Both the position numbers and the translations under genes were made by a program. Positions 1-8,677 of a stretch of DNA of 60,185 nt are shown in pieces. Source of the DNA: Pelolinea sp. GTDB taxonomy: Bacteria > Chloroflexota > Anaerolineae > Anaerolineales > Anaerolineaceae. Position 1 is the stretch's first letter; every line of letters starts with the position of its first letter. Location: contig JAUYCC010000009.1 in NCBI GenBank assembly GCA_030692365.1, positions 1 through 60,185 on the forward strand, written 5' to 3'. The notes under the pieces are model-generated. The model was not told the DNA's origin. It saw nothing but the letters and a program-made list of their open reading frames with translations, and did no database searches.

Positions 1-53
1 TGACCTTTTATTCGCTGTATCACTTCCAAGCGGATAATCTCTTTTTTGCTCAT
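1..53 (-). CDS. Transposase N-terminus, cut by window edge
   Basis: Reading leftward from the ATG at 53, the first 17 codons give MSKKEIIRLEVIQRIKG, which resembles the N-terminus of helix-turn-helix DDE transposases of the ISNCY/IS1202 or IS481 type. The rest lies outside the window. The flanking 22-bp direct repeats at 88-133 fit the end of such an element. Family assignment rests on a short stretch and is tentative. Confidence 0.5.
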   Translation of the reverse strand, partial: MSKKEIIRLEVIQRIKG

Positions 54-87
54 GGTTAGTAGTTTGTCCACTTTCTTGTCCCTTTCC

Positions 88-133
88 AAAGGGGACATTT
101 TAACTTTGCAGAAAGGGGACATTTCAACTTTGC
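88..133. repeat. Tandem 22-bp repeats at the end of the left IS
   Basis: Two near-identical 22-bp units (88-109 and 112-133, one mismatch) begin AAAGGGGACATTT and end AACTTTGC. Inverted partial copies (TGTCCACTTTC, TTGTCCCTTT) lie at 65-86. Together they look like the transposase-binding end of the element whose coding start is at 53. The outer boundary of the element is not clear. Confidence 0.55.
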
Positions 134-155
134 GCTAACAAGATTATGACATTTG

Positions 156-184
156 TTGACAAGATATTGAATTTGTGGCATAAT
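156..184 (+). promoter_or_regulatory. Sigma70-type promoter for the liv operon
   Basis: TTGACA (156-161), a 17-bp spacer and CATAAT (179-184) are close to the sigma70 consensus. The site lies 20-50 bp beyond the IS-end repeats and about 260 bp upstream of the first liv gene, so the transcript has a long leader. Part of the promoter may have been brought in or altered by the insertion. Confidence 0.55.
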
Positions 185-204
185 TCCGTCAATTAACTGT
201 TAAT

Positions 205-292
205 AAGTCTCTTATAAAAGACTTACCTTAACAACCCGATAAAACGCCGACATGAGTGGTTTGTAATCAAGTTAAACCGCCGGGTTATTTTT
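205..292 (+). other. Possible structured leader of the liv operon
   Basis: This stretch holds a small hairpin (AAGTCT 205-210 with AGACTT 219-224). It is followed by a nested structure: AACCCG (233-238) with CGGGTT (281-286), enclosing GGTTT (258-262) with AAACC (274-278), then ATTTTTAT. The layout resembles a weak terminator or leader fold. No known riboswitch class is recognised. The rest of 185-448 has no gene apart from the ribosome-binding site AAAGGAG before 449. Confidence 0.3.
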
Positions 293-448
293 ATCAAAAA
301 TAGCTTATGAAAACCTGATTCTGTTGAAAAACGGAAGAATATAAATACAGCAGTTCTAAGGAGGTGGTGTCTGAAAATAGTAACAAGGAAATACCGCAAG
401 ACAACATTAGAAGCAAAAAACAAAATCAACCTCAAAGGAGTTGAGAAG

Positions 449-1654
449 ATGAAAAAACAAGTTTTATTGTCACTCGTAGTATTGTTCGCTCTGGTATTGG
501 TCTCCTGCGCGCCGGCAGCAGCCCCCGCGGAAGAAGCACCCGTAGCCGAAGCACCCGCCGAAGAAGCGCCCGCGGAAGCAGCAGCCCCCACCTTCGACGG
601 TGAGATCAAGGTTGCCAACCTTTCCCCGCTTTCCGGCCCTGTCCCGACCTTTGGTGAATCCACCACAAACGGCTTTAATTTTGCCGTGGATGAATGGAAT
701 GCCAAGGGTGGTGTTTTGGGAATGAAAATCGTCCCCGTAGTTGAGGACAGCCAGTGCACCGCTGACCCGGCTGTAAATGCCGCCAACAAGGTCATTGACC
801 AGGACGGCGTCAAATACATCGTCGGCGAAGTTTGCTCATCAGCATCCATCCCGATTTCACAGATTGCTGAAGAAAAACATGTTGTTCAGATCAGCCCAAC
901 CTCCACCAACGCCAACGTTACCCTCAATGTGGATGGCAGCACCAAGAAGTATGTCTTCCGCGCTTGCTTCATTGATCCTTTCCAGGGTCTTGTGATGGCG
1001 AAATTTGCCACTGACCAGGGTTTCAAGAAAGCCTTCATCATGGCCGATCAGGGCAATGACTATGTCCGCGGACTGGCTGAGCAATTTGAAAAACACTTCG
1101 TTTCCTTCGGTGGTGAAGTTGTAGGCAAAGAGAACTACACCGGTACCGATACTGACTTCTCGGCCATTCTGACCAAGGTTGCCGATAGTGGCGCCGAAGT
1201 ACTTTGGCTGCCTGATTACTACAACGTGATCAACCTGGTTGCCGCGCAAGCCAAAGAAAAAGGCGTAACCGCAGTAATGATGGGCGGTGACGGTTGGGAT
1301 TCAGCCGACCTTGACCTTGCAGCTGCCGATGGTGGATTCTATTCCAACCACTATTCACCGACGGATACCCGCCCAATCGTAGTAGATTGGGTTGCAAAAT
1401 ATAAAGCCAAATTTGGCGCAGAACCTGACGCGTTAGCTACCTTGGCCTATGATGCAACGAACATCCTTCTGGCCTCTATTGAGAAGGCTGGCAAAGATGA
1501 TCCGACCGCGGTAGCCGCCGCTATGGAAGGGCTTTCATATGAAGCTGTTTCCGGCAAGGTTACATTTGATGCGCAGCACAACCCGATCAAATCCGCGGTT
1601 GTGCTCCAGGTCAAAGATGGCGCAATCAATTTCATCGCTTCAGTTGCTCCGTAA
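449..1654 (+). CDS. livJ: Branched-chain amino acid-type ABC substrate-binding lipoprotein
   Basis: This is the periplasmic-type ligand-binding component of a HAAT/Liv ABC importer, 401 aa, tethered to the membrane as a lipoprotein. The N-terminus is a lipoprotein signal ending in LVSC (Cys20), followed by an Ala/Pro/Glu-rich linker to about residue 50 and then a type I periplasmic binding fold (IKVANLSPLSGP near residue 53). The AAAGGAG ribosome-binding site sits 8 bases before the ATG. It is the first gene of a five-component operon whose permeases and ATPases follow. The true ligand cannot be read from sequence; members of this family bind leucine-type amino acids, amides, urea or aromatic acids. 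Confidence 0.9.
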   Translation: MKKQVLLSLVVLFALVLVSCAPAAAPAEEAPVAEAPAEEAPAEAAAPTFDGEIKVANLSPLSGPVPTFGESTTNGFNFAVDEWNAKGGVLGMKIVPVVEDSQCTADPAVNAANKVIDQDGVKYIVGEVCSSASIPISQIAEEKHVVQISPTSTNANVTLNVDGSTKKYVFRACFIDPFQGLVMAKFATDQGFKKAFIMADQGNDYVRGLAEQFEKHFVSFGGEVVGKENYTGTDTDFSAILTKVADSGAEVLWLPDYYNVINLVAAQAKEKGVTAVMMGGDGWDSADLDLAAADGGFYSNHYSPTDTRPIVVDWVAKYKAKFGAEPDALATLAYDATNILLASIEKAGKDDPTAVAAAMEGLSYEAVSGKVTFDAQHNPIKSAVVLQVKDGAINFIASVAP

Positions 1655-1678
1655 CAGTTAGTAAGCGTTTGAAAATCA

Positions 1679-1703
1679 GGGGCGGCCTCTCATAGACCGC
1701 CCC
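1679..1703 (+). other. Intercistronic hairpin between livJ and livH
   Basis: GGGGCGG (1679-1685) pairs with CCGCCCC (1697-1703) around an 11-base loop. Only TTAAAAA follows rather than a T run. Hairpins in this position commonly protect the binding-protein mRNA or cause partial termination, so that the binding protein is made in excess of the permeases. Confidence 0.6.
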
Positions 1704-1736
1704 TTAAAAATCCACTACAGAAAGCAGGATCCTCCT

Positions 1737-2852
1737 ATGGAACTTAAAAAGAGAAATCCTATTGTCAACTGGATCATTAAAAGCAGAGTGTTGGGGATTA
1801 TATTTTTTGTCATCATTGGTGCCTTGGCAGTATTTAAACTTGGCCAGGCGCTGTTCGATAATCCCTTTCTGTTCCTGCAGCAGGCAGTCAATGGTCTGCA
1901 GCTCGGCTTTGTTTATGCGCTTATTGCGCTGGGTTATACAATGGTTTACGGTATTGTGCGCTTGATCAACTTTGCCCATGGGGATGTATTCATGGTTGGC
2001 GCGTTTACCAGTTTTTATGCTATTTCGCGGTTTAATTTGCACTTATGGTTTGTCACATTATTTCCGGGAGTCCCGGTGTTTGCCGGCCAGATTATCGGCA
2101 CAGTTACAGTAGTAATGTTTTCAATGGCAATTTGTGCGCTGCTCTCATTTACGATTGAGCGTATCGCATATAAACCGCTGCGCAACGCGCCGCGCATTTC
2201 AGCGTTGATCACCGCTATTGGAATTTCCTTTTTCCTTGAATATTTCAGCGCGCTGAAATTTGTATTCTCCTCCAACTACATTACCTACAAGCGCCCGTTT
2301 GATGTCAAAACCTGGTTTGTCGGACCCAACGGCTTTGGCACGCTGCAGGCAGGTATTGCCCCGCCACCGCACAGTGTTATATTCTCAAATATTTTTATTA
2401 TCATTGTGTTGACTTCTTTCTTCCTGCTGTTCCTGCTTCAATTCATTGTCAAGAAAACCAAGATCGGTAAAGCCATGCGCGCAGTTGCTTATGATAAACC
2501 CACCGCCCGCCTGATGGGCATCAATGTGGACGCAGTTATTTCAACCACATTTGCGATTGGCGCATCACTGGCTGGCGCTGCTGGCATGCTGTATGCCATT
2601 GCCTTTCCTCAAGTATTTTTCTTCATGGGCATCACCCCCGGCCTGAAAGCCTTTGTGGCTGCGGTATTGGGCGGCATCGGCAGCATCCCTGGAGCATTTA
2701 TCGGTGCGCTCATCATGGGCCAGGCGGAAACGCTCAGCGCGGCTTATATCTCCACCCCCATGCGTGATGCCATTGCCTTCAGCATTCTGATTATCGTGCT
2801 GCTGGTCAGGCCAAAAGGCATCCTGGGTGAAATCACCAGTGAGAAAGTGTAG
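1737..2852 (+). CDS. livH: ABC transporter permease, LivH type
   Basis: An integral membrane subunit of the Liv-type importer, 371 aa. The stretch QQAVNGLQLGFVYALIALGY followed by TMVYGIVRLINFAHGD is the conserved LivH signature, and the protein is otherwise a series of hydrophobic helices. The N-terminus carries an extra helix (about residues 12-35) before the usual core, making it longer than the approximately 300-aa Escherichia coli LivH. It would pair with the following LivM to form the membrane channel. Confidence 0.9.
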   Translation: MELKKRNPIVNWIIKSRVLGIIFFVIIGALAVFKLGQALFDNPFLFLQQAVNGLQLGFVYALIALGYTMVYGIVRLINFAHGDVFMVGAFTSFYAISRFNLHLWFVTLFPGVPVFAGQIIGTVTVVMFSMAICALLSFTIERIAYKPLRNAPRISALITAIGISFFLEYFSALKFVFSSNYITYKRPFDVKTWFVGPNGFGTLQAGIAPPPHSVIFSNIFIIIVLTSFFLLFLLQFIVKKTKIGKAMRAVAYDKPTARLMGINVDAVISTTFAIGASLAGAAGMLYAIAFPQVFFFMGITPGLKAFVAAVLGGIGSIPGAFIGALIMGQAETLSAAYISTPMRDAIAFSILIIVLLVRPKGILGEITSEKV

Positions 2853-2861
2853 GCGGCAGAA

Positions 2862-4118
2862 ATGAAACGGTTTAAATCTTCAACCCTTTTTTTCGTCCTG
2901 GGTTCCGTGGTTGTTTATGCTGCCATTCAGGTTCTGATAAGTTTGGGAATTCTGAACTCCTTTTGGAGTACAATCCTGCGCCTGGCGGGTGTTATGGCCA
3001 TCGTCAGCTTGGGATTGAACCTGATATACGGCTTCAATGGCCAGTTTTCACTCGGCCAATTCGGTTTTTATGCAATCGGCGCGTATACCGCTGCGGATAT
3101 TACCTACCGCTGGACACAGCTTCACAACACGCTTGGCTTGACCGTCATATTGGTGGCTGGCCTGTTGGTCGGCGCGGCGATTTTGTTGGTTAGCCGTGTG
3201 GTTGGCAAAATGCGCGGACTGGACACGCTCTCTGCTTTCGCGTTATATCTCGCGGGCGTTCTGGTTGCGGTTCTCGTTGCGGTCCAACTTGGCACTCTGG
3301 CATCCACCCCCGTTACTGCACTTCTGACCTCCCTACCGGAAAATATTGCCTTAACAGTGGTCTATATTTTCGCTGTTCTTTTAGGAGGCTTAGTAGCCGC
3401 TGAGATCAGTTTCCTCTTCGGTTTGCCCATCTTTACTTTAGGATCAGATTACTTCGGTATCGCAACCCTGGGATTCACAATCATCATTAAAGTGTTGCTG
3501 GATAACTCGGATACAATGTTTGGCTTTGAGGAAATGAAAGGCGCGCGCGGGATGATCGGTATCCCAAAAATCACCACCTGGTTCTGGGTATTCTTCTTCC
3601 TTTTCATTACAGTGGTGGTAATCCGCAACCTGCTGAACTCCAGTTACGGCCGCGCGATTGTTTCAATCCGTGAGGATGAGACTGCCGCGACCGCGATGGG
3701 GATCAATGTGGCTTACTATAAAAATATTACTTTTGTTATCGGCAGTATGTTCGCCGGGTTGGCGGGCGGATTATACGCCCACATCAACGGCTTTCTGCAC
3801 CCAAACACCTTCTCTTTTATTAAGTCATTTGATCCGTTGATTATTGTGGTATTTGGCGGCCTGGGCAGCGTCACCGGCACAGTGGCAGCTTCGTTTGGAT
3901 GGGCTTTGGTGCTGGAGGGAGTGCTGCGCCTTGTTCTGCCGGAAGGTTTTGAAACCTGGCGTTTTGTGGTCTATCCGGTACTCCTGCTGGTCATGATGCT
4001 GCTGAAACCGCAAGGATTGTTTGGTAACTTTGAAATCCCGTTTATCCGTGCGGTCATGCCTCCGCTGAAGAAAAAAGATCAAGCGGCCGGAACGACATCA
4101 CCCAAGGAGGCTGCATAA
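2862..4118 (+). CDS. livM: ABC transporter permease, LivM type
   Basis: Second membrane subunit of the importer, 418 aa. The signatures GLNLIYGFNGQFSLGQFGFY (about residues 52-71) and SYGRAIVSIREDETAATAMG (coupling-helix region) are typical of LivM. A hydrophobic stretch around residues 90-170 is longer than usual. The gene starts 9 bases after livH and ends directly before livG, indicating one transcript. The C-terminus is polar and cytoplasmic. Confidence 0.9.
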   Translation: MKRFKSSTLFFVLGSVVVYAAIQVLISLGILNSFWSTILRLAGVMAIVSLGLNLIYGFNGQFSLGQFGFYAIGAYTAADITYRWTQLHNTLGLTVILVAGLLVGAAILLVSRVVGKMRGLDTLSAFALYLAGVLVAVLVAVQLGTLASTPVTALLTSLPENIALTVVYIFAVLLGGLVAAEISFLFGLPIFTLGSDYFGIATLGFTIIIKVLLDNSDTMFGFEEMKGARGMIGIPKITTWFWVFFFLFITVVVIRNLLNSSYGRAIVSIREDETAATAMGINVAYYKNITFVIGSMFAGLAGGLYAHINGFLHPNTFSFIKSFDPLIIVVFGGLGSVTGTVAASFGWALVLEGVLRLVLPEGFETWRFVVYPVLLLVMMLLKPQGLFGNFEIPFIRAVMPPLKKKDQAAGTTSPKEAA

Positions 4119-4949
4119 ATGGGTGCCAAATCTTCCAATAACGGAAAACCTCTTCTTGAGCTTAAACAGCTCTGCCGCCACTTTGGCGGTCTGAAAGCGG
4201 TCCATAAAGTGGACCTGGTACTAAATGAGAATGCATTGAATGGTCTTATTGGACCGAACGGTTCAGGCAAGACAACTATATTTAATGTCATCACAGGCAT
4301 CTATGAACCTACCAATGGACAGGTTGTTTTTGATGGACAGAATATCAACGGGCTTGAACCCTTTGTGATCAACCAGATGGGCATCGCGCGTACCTTCCAG
4401 AATATCCGCTTATTCCCTAATCTAACCGTGCTGGATAATGTACGCATTGCGTATCATCCGCATGCCGGTTATGGGATGGCAGATGCTATCCTGCGCAATA
4501 GCCATTTTGATAAAAAGGAGCGCGAATTAACCGAAAAGGCACAGGAATTCCTGTCAGTATTCAATCTTCAGGACCGCCAGGGTGAGATTGCTAAAAACTT
4601 ACCCTATGGCGAGCAGCGCCGGCTGGAGATTGCACGCGCGCTGGCCTCAAGTCCCAAATTGCTGCTGCTGGATGAACCTGCCGCGGGAATGAACCCGAAG
4701 GAAGTTGCGACGCTGATGGAATTGATCCATTTCATCCGGGAAAAATTCAACCTGACCGTGCTTCTAATTGAGCATCAGATGAGGGTCGTTATGGGCATCT
4801 GTGAATATATTACCGTCATGGACTTTGGTGAGGTAATCGCCCGAGGCTCAGCCCAGGAAGTTCAGGGAAATCCAAAAGTGGTAGAGGCGTACCTTGGATT
4901 GGGCGCAGCTGAGTTGACCAAGAAATTCCTCAAGGAGCGGAAACAATGA
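4119..4949 (+). CDS. livG: ABC transporter ATP-binding protein, LivG type
   Basis: One of the two cytoplasmic ATPases of the Liv importer, 276 aa. It has a Walker A motif (GPNGSGKTT, about residues 47-55), a signature region reading LPYGEQRRLEIARAL, and Walker B (LLLLDEPAAGMNP). The PAAGMNP ending after Walker B is characteristic of LivG rather than LivF. AAGGAGG precedes the ATG, and the stop codon overlaps the livF start as ATGA, suggesting translational coupling. It would act as a heterodimer with LivF. Confidence 0.93.
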   Translation: MGAKSSNNGKPLLELKQLCRHFGGLKAVHKVDLVLNENALNGLIGPNGSGKTTIFNVITGIYEPTNGQVVFDGQNINGLEPFVINQMGIARTFQNIRLFPNLTVLDNVRIAYHPHAGYGMADAILRNSHFDKKERELTEKAQEFLSVFNLQDRQGEIAKNLPYGEQRRLEIARALASSPKLLLLDEPAAGMNPKEVATLMELIHFIREKFNLTVLLIEHQMRVVMGICEYITVMDFGEVIARGSAQEVQGNPKVVEAYLGLGAAELTKKFLKERKQ

Positions 4950-5653
4950 TGCTTGAAGTTGAAAAAATCAATGTTTTTTACGGCGCAATTCATGCCTTGA
5001 CCGATGTCAGCTTTCATGTGGATGAAGGCGAGATTGTCACACTCATTGGTGCTAACGGCGCCGGCAAGAGCACCTCGCTGAAGACTATTTCCGGCCTTCT
5101 CCGCCCGACCGATGGCTGCATTGAATTTCTGGGACAGGATATTACCCAGACAGCCGCTGAAGAGATTGTCAAACGCGGAATCGTTCATACCCCTGAAGGC
5201 CGCAAAATCTTTGCGCCATTGACTGTAACGGAAAACCTGGAAATGGGCGCTTTCTTGCAGAAAGAAAAAGGCCAGATTGAGTGCGACATGCGCGAGATGT
5301 TTGAACGCTTTCCCCGCCTTGGAGAGCGGCGCAACCAATTGGGAGGTACATTATCCGGCGGTGAGCAGCAAATGCTGGCGATGGCGCGCAGCCTGATGTC
5401 GCACCCCAAACTGCTGCTGATGGATGAACCTTCCATGGGTCTGGCGCCTATCCTGGTTGAGCAAATATTTGAGATTATCCGGGAAATTAATATACAGGGT
5501 GTCAGTATCCTGTTGGTCGAGCAGAACGCGAAAATGGCGTTATCCATCGCTGACCGCGCCTATGTACTGGAAACAGGCAATGTTGTTCTGCAAGGCGACG
5601 CGAAAGAAGTGATGGAAAACCCGATGGTTGCCGAAGCATATCTGGGCGGATAG
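4946..5653 (+). CDS. livF: ABC transporter ATP-binding protein, LivF type
   Basis: Second ATPase of the importer, 235 aa, the usual LivF length. It has Walker A GANGAGKST (about residues 34-42), the LivF-specific HTPEGRKIFAPLTVTENL stretch, signature LSGGEQQMLAMARSL and Walker B LLLMDEPSMGLAP. The start codon overlaps the livG stop. It pairs with LivG to drive transport through LivH/LivM. Confidence 0.93.
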   Translation: MMLEVEKINVFYGAIHALTDVSFHVDEGEIVTLIGANGAGKSTSLKTISGLLRPTDGCIEFLGQDITQTAAEEIVKRGIVHTPEGRKIFAPLTVTENLEMGAFLQKEKGQIECDMREMFERFPRLGERRNQLGGTLSGGEQQMLAMARSLMSHPKLLLMDEPSMGLAPILVEQIFEIIREINIQGVSILLVEQNAKMALSIADRAYVLETGNVVLQGDAKEVMENPMVAEAYLGG

Positions 5654-5671
5654 GAAAAAGGAGAGATAAAA

Positions 5672-6025
5672 ATGAGCCTGATTAAAAAAGTATTATTTTT
5701 CTTCATCTTGCCTATTTTGGGTATCCTTTTTTACAACCCGGCAACCCTTGGAAAAGCACTCCCTTTGATTACAATCGTAGCAGCATTCTTTGTTATTGTA
5801 GGAGTGTTGTTGATGAGAGGTTATTCAACCGTGCTTACTTTTGCCATTTTCCTTAATGGTATGAATGCGATTGTGCGGTTGATGATGCTTGTTTCCAATG
5901 CTTTTACTAAAAATGGCGTATTTCAGCCTGCCTTTGCGATTTTCACTTTTTGCGGTCTGGCGATATCCTTTTTCCTAATGCTCAGGCTGGATAAAGCAGA
6001 TGTTAGAAAGACCATGGTTCGGTAG
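5672..6025 (+). CDS. Small membrane protein at the end of the liv operon
   Basis: A 117-aa protein with about four hydrophobic segments (roughly residues 8-20, 28-47, 49-75 and 86-103) and a polar tail. AAGGAGAG lies before the ATG, and the gene starts 18 bases after livF, so it is probably cotranscribed. I do not recognise the family. Its place before the operon terminator suggests an accessory role with the importer, but it may be unrelated. Confidence 0.65.
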   Translation: MSLIKKVLFFFILPILGILFYNPATLGKALPLITIVAAFFVIVGVLLMRGYSTVLTFAIFLNGMNAIVRLMMLVSNAFTKNGVFQPAFAIFTFCGLAISFFLMLRLDKADVRKTMVR

Positions 6026-6048
6026 AAAGCTTTCAGATTATCCTTACG

Positions 6049-6071
6049 AGCCGGCTTTAGCCGGCTTTTTT
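6049..6071 (+). terminator. Rho-independent terminator of the liv operon
   Basis: AGCCGGC (6049-6055) and GCCGGCT (6060-6066) form a 7-bp GC-rich stem with a short loop, followed by a run of T to 6071. It sits 24 bases after the last gene. Confidence 0.9.
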
Positions 6072-6214
6072 ATTAACAGTGATTAACCAAGCTTCATGCT
6101 GTGATGGTGCGTTTTTCAGTACGTTATCAGGTTATAAATTTAAGGATGAATGCGTAAAAAATTCATCAGCATTAGTATGTAATTCGAAGCCTACCTAAAA
6201 GTTCTTAGATAACA

Positions 6215-6247
6215 TTGACACGGTACCCTTTAGAGTAACCCTATAAT
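6215..6247 (+). promoter_or_regulatory. Possible MerR-type promoter before the metal ATPase
   Basis: TTGACA (6215-6220) and a perfect TATAAT (6242-6247) are separated by 21 bp. This is too long for ordinary sigma70 use but near the 19-20 bp of MerR-family-activated metal-efflux promoters. The spacer GGTACCCTTTAGAGTAACC has imperfect dyad symmetry. The TATAAT lies only 7 bases before the GTG start. No merR-like gene is in the window, so this stays speculative. Confidence 0.35.
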
Positions 6248-6254
6248 TCTTCAA

Positions 6255-7619
6255 GTGAATCCTTTAATAAAAACCATCGAAATCCACATCAAAGGAATGG
6301 ACTGTTCCGAGTGTGTGGCACATGTTGACCGCGCAATTCGCTCCGTGCCGGATGTATATGATGTGCAGGTTTTTTTAGGCGCGGAAAAAGCTAAGATCGC
6401 TTATCAGAATTCAATTCCTGAAACTCGCCTGATCAAGCAAGCTGTCAAAGAAGCGGGGTATGAAGCAATTTTCGAAACCGGGCAGGAATCGGTTGAAAGC
6501 AGCAGCGATGCAGAAAAATCCTTATCCAGGCGTTTATTACTTATCCTGGGGATGGTCTTTGGAATTGTGCTGTTCGTCGCGGTCGTGGGAGAGTGGTTGA
6601 GATTATTTGAGCGCCTGGCCGATTTTATTCCGTGGTATGCCTGGCTGGCGGTGATTCTGGCTGGTGGCTGGCCAATTTTCCGAAATGTGGCGCGTTCCGC
6701 AATTAAGGGGCGGGTGATTTCACATACCCTGATGACCCTGGGTGTGATAGCCGCAATAGCGGTTAAGGAATGGCCGACCGCTGCCGTCGTTGTGCTTTTT
6801 ATGCGTGTTGGGGATTTCGTTGAAGGGCTTACCACTGGCAAGGCGCGTAACGCTGTAAGAGACTTGACCAGCCTGGCGCCGAAAACCGCGCGGGTTGAAA
6901 AGAGGGGAAAGGAAATTATCCTTTTGATCGCCCAGGTTGAACCTGGCGACATCGTTGTCATCCGACCTGGAGAATCTGTACCGGTTGATGGGGTGGTGAT
7001 AGCCGGGGCTGCGACAGTAGACCAATCGGCCATCAGCGGGGAAGGAATGCCGGCTGAAACATCTCCCGGTGTTAAGGTTTTTGCTGCTTCCCTCATTAAA
7101 ACCGGCATGTTGAAGATCAAGACCACGGCTGTTGGTGAAGACACAACCTTTGGCAAGGTCATCAAGCTGGTGGAAGAGGCCGAGGGTAACCGGGCTGATG
7201 TGCAGCGTGTGGCTGACAAATTTGCCGGTTATTATTTGCCGGTTGTGGCCGCCATTGCCATGTTGACGCTGGTTCTCAGGCGCGACCCGCTAGCTGCGGC
7301 AGCCACCCTGGTTGTGGCATGCTCCTGTTCTTTCGCGTTGGCTACCCCCATCGCTATGCTGGCTTCCATCGGTTCAGCTGCCAAACAGGGGTTGCTGATT
7401 AAAGGCGGCAAATACCTGGAGTCGCTAGCTAAAGTTGATACGCTGTTTGTTGACAAAACCGGCACCCTGACGACAGGAAAACCTCAGATTACAGATATTC
7501 TGTCCTTGGGCAAATTCACAGAAGCGAAGCTGCTTAAGCTGGCAGTTTCAGTAGAACAATATTCTGAGCATCCATTAGGAGAAGCAGGGCGTGAAAAATG
7601 CCAAAATTCGCGGCATTGA
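6255..7619 (+). pseudogene. Heavy-metal P1B-type ATPase, N-terminal part before a frameshift
   Basis: The first 454 aa of a metal-transporting P-type ATPase of the CadA/ZntA/CopA group. An N-terminal metal-binding domain has GMDCSEC (Cys17, Cys20). Membrane helices, the actuator loop (SAISGEGMP) and the phosphorylation motif DKTGT (Asp400) follow. The membrane metal site reads CSC (356-358) where most relatives have CPC, so the usual proline is replaced by serine. The frame ends soon after the nucleotide-binding motif SEHPLGEA. The downstream frame at 7591 continues the protein; removing one G from the GGG at 7587-7589 restores EAGVKNAKIRG. This is either an assembly/sequencing error or a recent inactivation. 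GTG start with weak ribosome-binding site. Confidence 0.8.
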
Positions 7620-8352
7620 ACCCCTTGAAGTAAAAGATTTTATGAATATGCCTGGTACGGGAGTAAAGGGAAGAGTGGGGGAATTTCGTGTGGAAGTCCT
7701 TAATAACCTTGATTCTGATGAAGAGATGGTTACTGACGCAATGAAAATGTTTTCATCCCAGGGGAAAACCACCTTCTTTCTGGTAATCAATGGAAAACTA
7801 GCTGGGATGATGGCTGCCGCGGATACCCCGCGAAAAGAAGTAAAAGACGCCCTTGATGCCATCAGAAAAATGGGGATAAACCAGATTGTATTGCTAAGCG
7901 GCGATAAACAAGCGCCGGTAAAACACCTTGCCGATGAACTTGGGATTGAATATCGCGCCGGTTTGCTGCCCGAAGAAAAAATCGCGGTGGTGCGCGACGC
8001 GCAAACTGGCGGGAAACGCGTGGCTATGATAGGAGACGGCATCAATGACGCCCCCGCACTGGCGCAGGCGGATGTGGGTATTGCCATGGGCGTGACTGGC
8101 AGCGATATCGCCATCGAAGCTGCCCATATCGCTTTGCTGCGCGAAGATTGGATGCTTGTGCCGCGCGTCTTTGAAATTGCCCGCCGCACCATGCGGGTAG
8201 TAAAATCCAATATCCTCTTTACTGCTGTCTACAATCTGGCGGGTTTATCTCTGGCGGCTTTCGGTTTCCTGCCGCCGGTCCTGGCTGCAGCCTTGCAATC
8301 CCTGCCGGATGTGGGCATTCTTGCCAACTCTGCCCGGCTTATCCGCAAATAA
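7591..8352 (+). pseudogene. Heavy-metal P1B-type ATPase, C-terminal part after the frameshift
   Basis: The remaining 253 aa of the ATPase begun at 6255, in the +1 frame, overlapping it by 29 bases. It holds the rest of the nucleotide-binding domain, the hinge motif GDGINDAPAL and two C-terminal helices (FTAVYNLAGLSLAAFGFLPP and the following one). The join would give a protein of about 700 aa, the normal family length. A GTG at 7591 could allow separate initiation, but there is no good ribosome-binding site and a half-ATPase would not be functional by itself. Confidence 0.8.
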
Positions 8353-8437
8353 TGTAATCTTTTATATTTGATAAATTAGTGATTTCTCAAAATCTGTCTG
8401 CTATGCTTTCCATATTCTGCTTTAATGCGAGGGAAGC

Positions 8438-8626
8438 ATGGTCTGTATAACCATCTGGGGAGTGTTAGCCATTATAACCGGCATATATGCAATGATCAGC
8501 GGAAAAGTAATTAATATATTTAATTAAGGCTGCTAGGAGATTGAGGGCAGCAAAGCAAAAGCGCAAGGCATTTTCATGCTAATTTTGGGAATAGGGATAC
8601 TCATTATCGATTTTATGAACCGGTAA
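8438..8626 (+). pseudogene. Decayed small membrane protein with two in-frame stops
   Basis: From ATG 8438 a single frame runs to TAA 8626, 63 codons, interrupted by TAA and TAG near the middle. The first half (IWGVLAIITGIYAMISGK) and second half (SKAKAQGIFMLILGIGILI) are each one hydrophobic helix. This is the layout of small two-helix membrane proteins with a KGxKA linker. The preserved frame on both sides of the stops suggests a degraded gene. The rest of 8353-8677 shows nothing recognisable. Confidence 0.45.
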
Positions 8627-8677
8627 TTTTTTGGAAATTGATGAACCAGATGGAAGTTTACTGATTAAAATAATCTG

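Noticed and set aside
205-292. Known riboswitch before the liv operon
   Set aside because: The hairpins do not match any class I recognise and the terminator-like end is weak; kept only as a possible structured leader.
6255-8352. Programmed frameshift in the P1B ATPase, as known for copA
   Set aside because: The shift needed is +1 (one extra base in GGG), with no obvious +1 slippery site or stimulatory structure; copA uses -1 slippage and at a different place.
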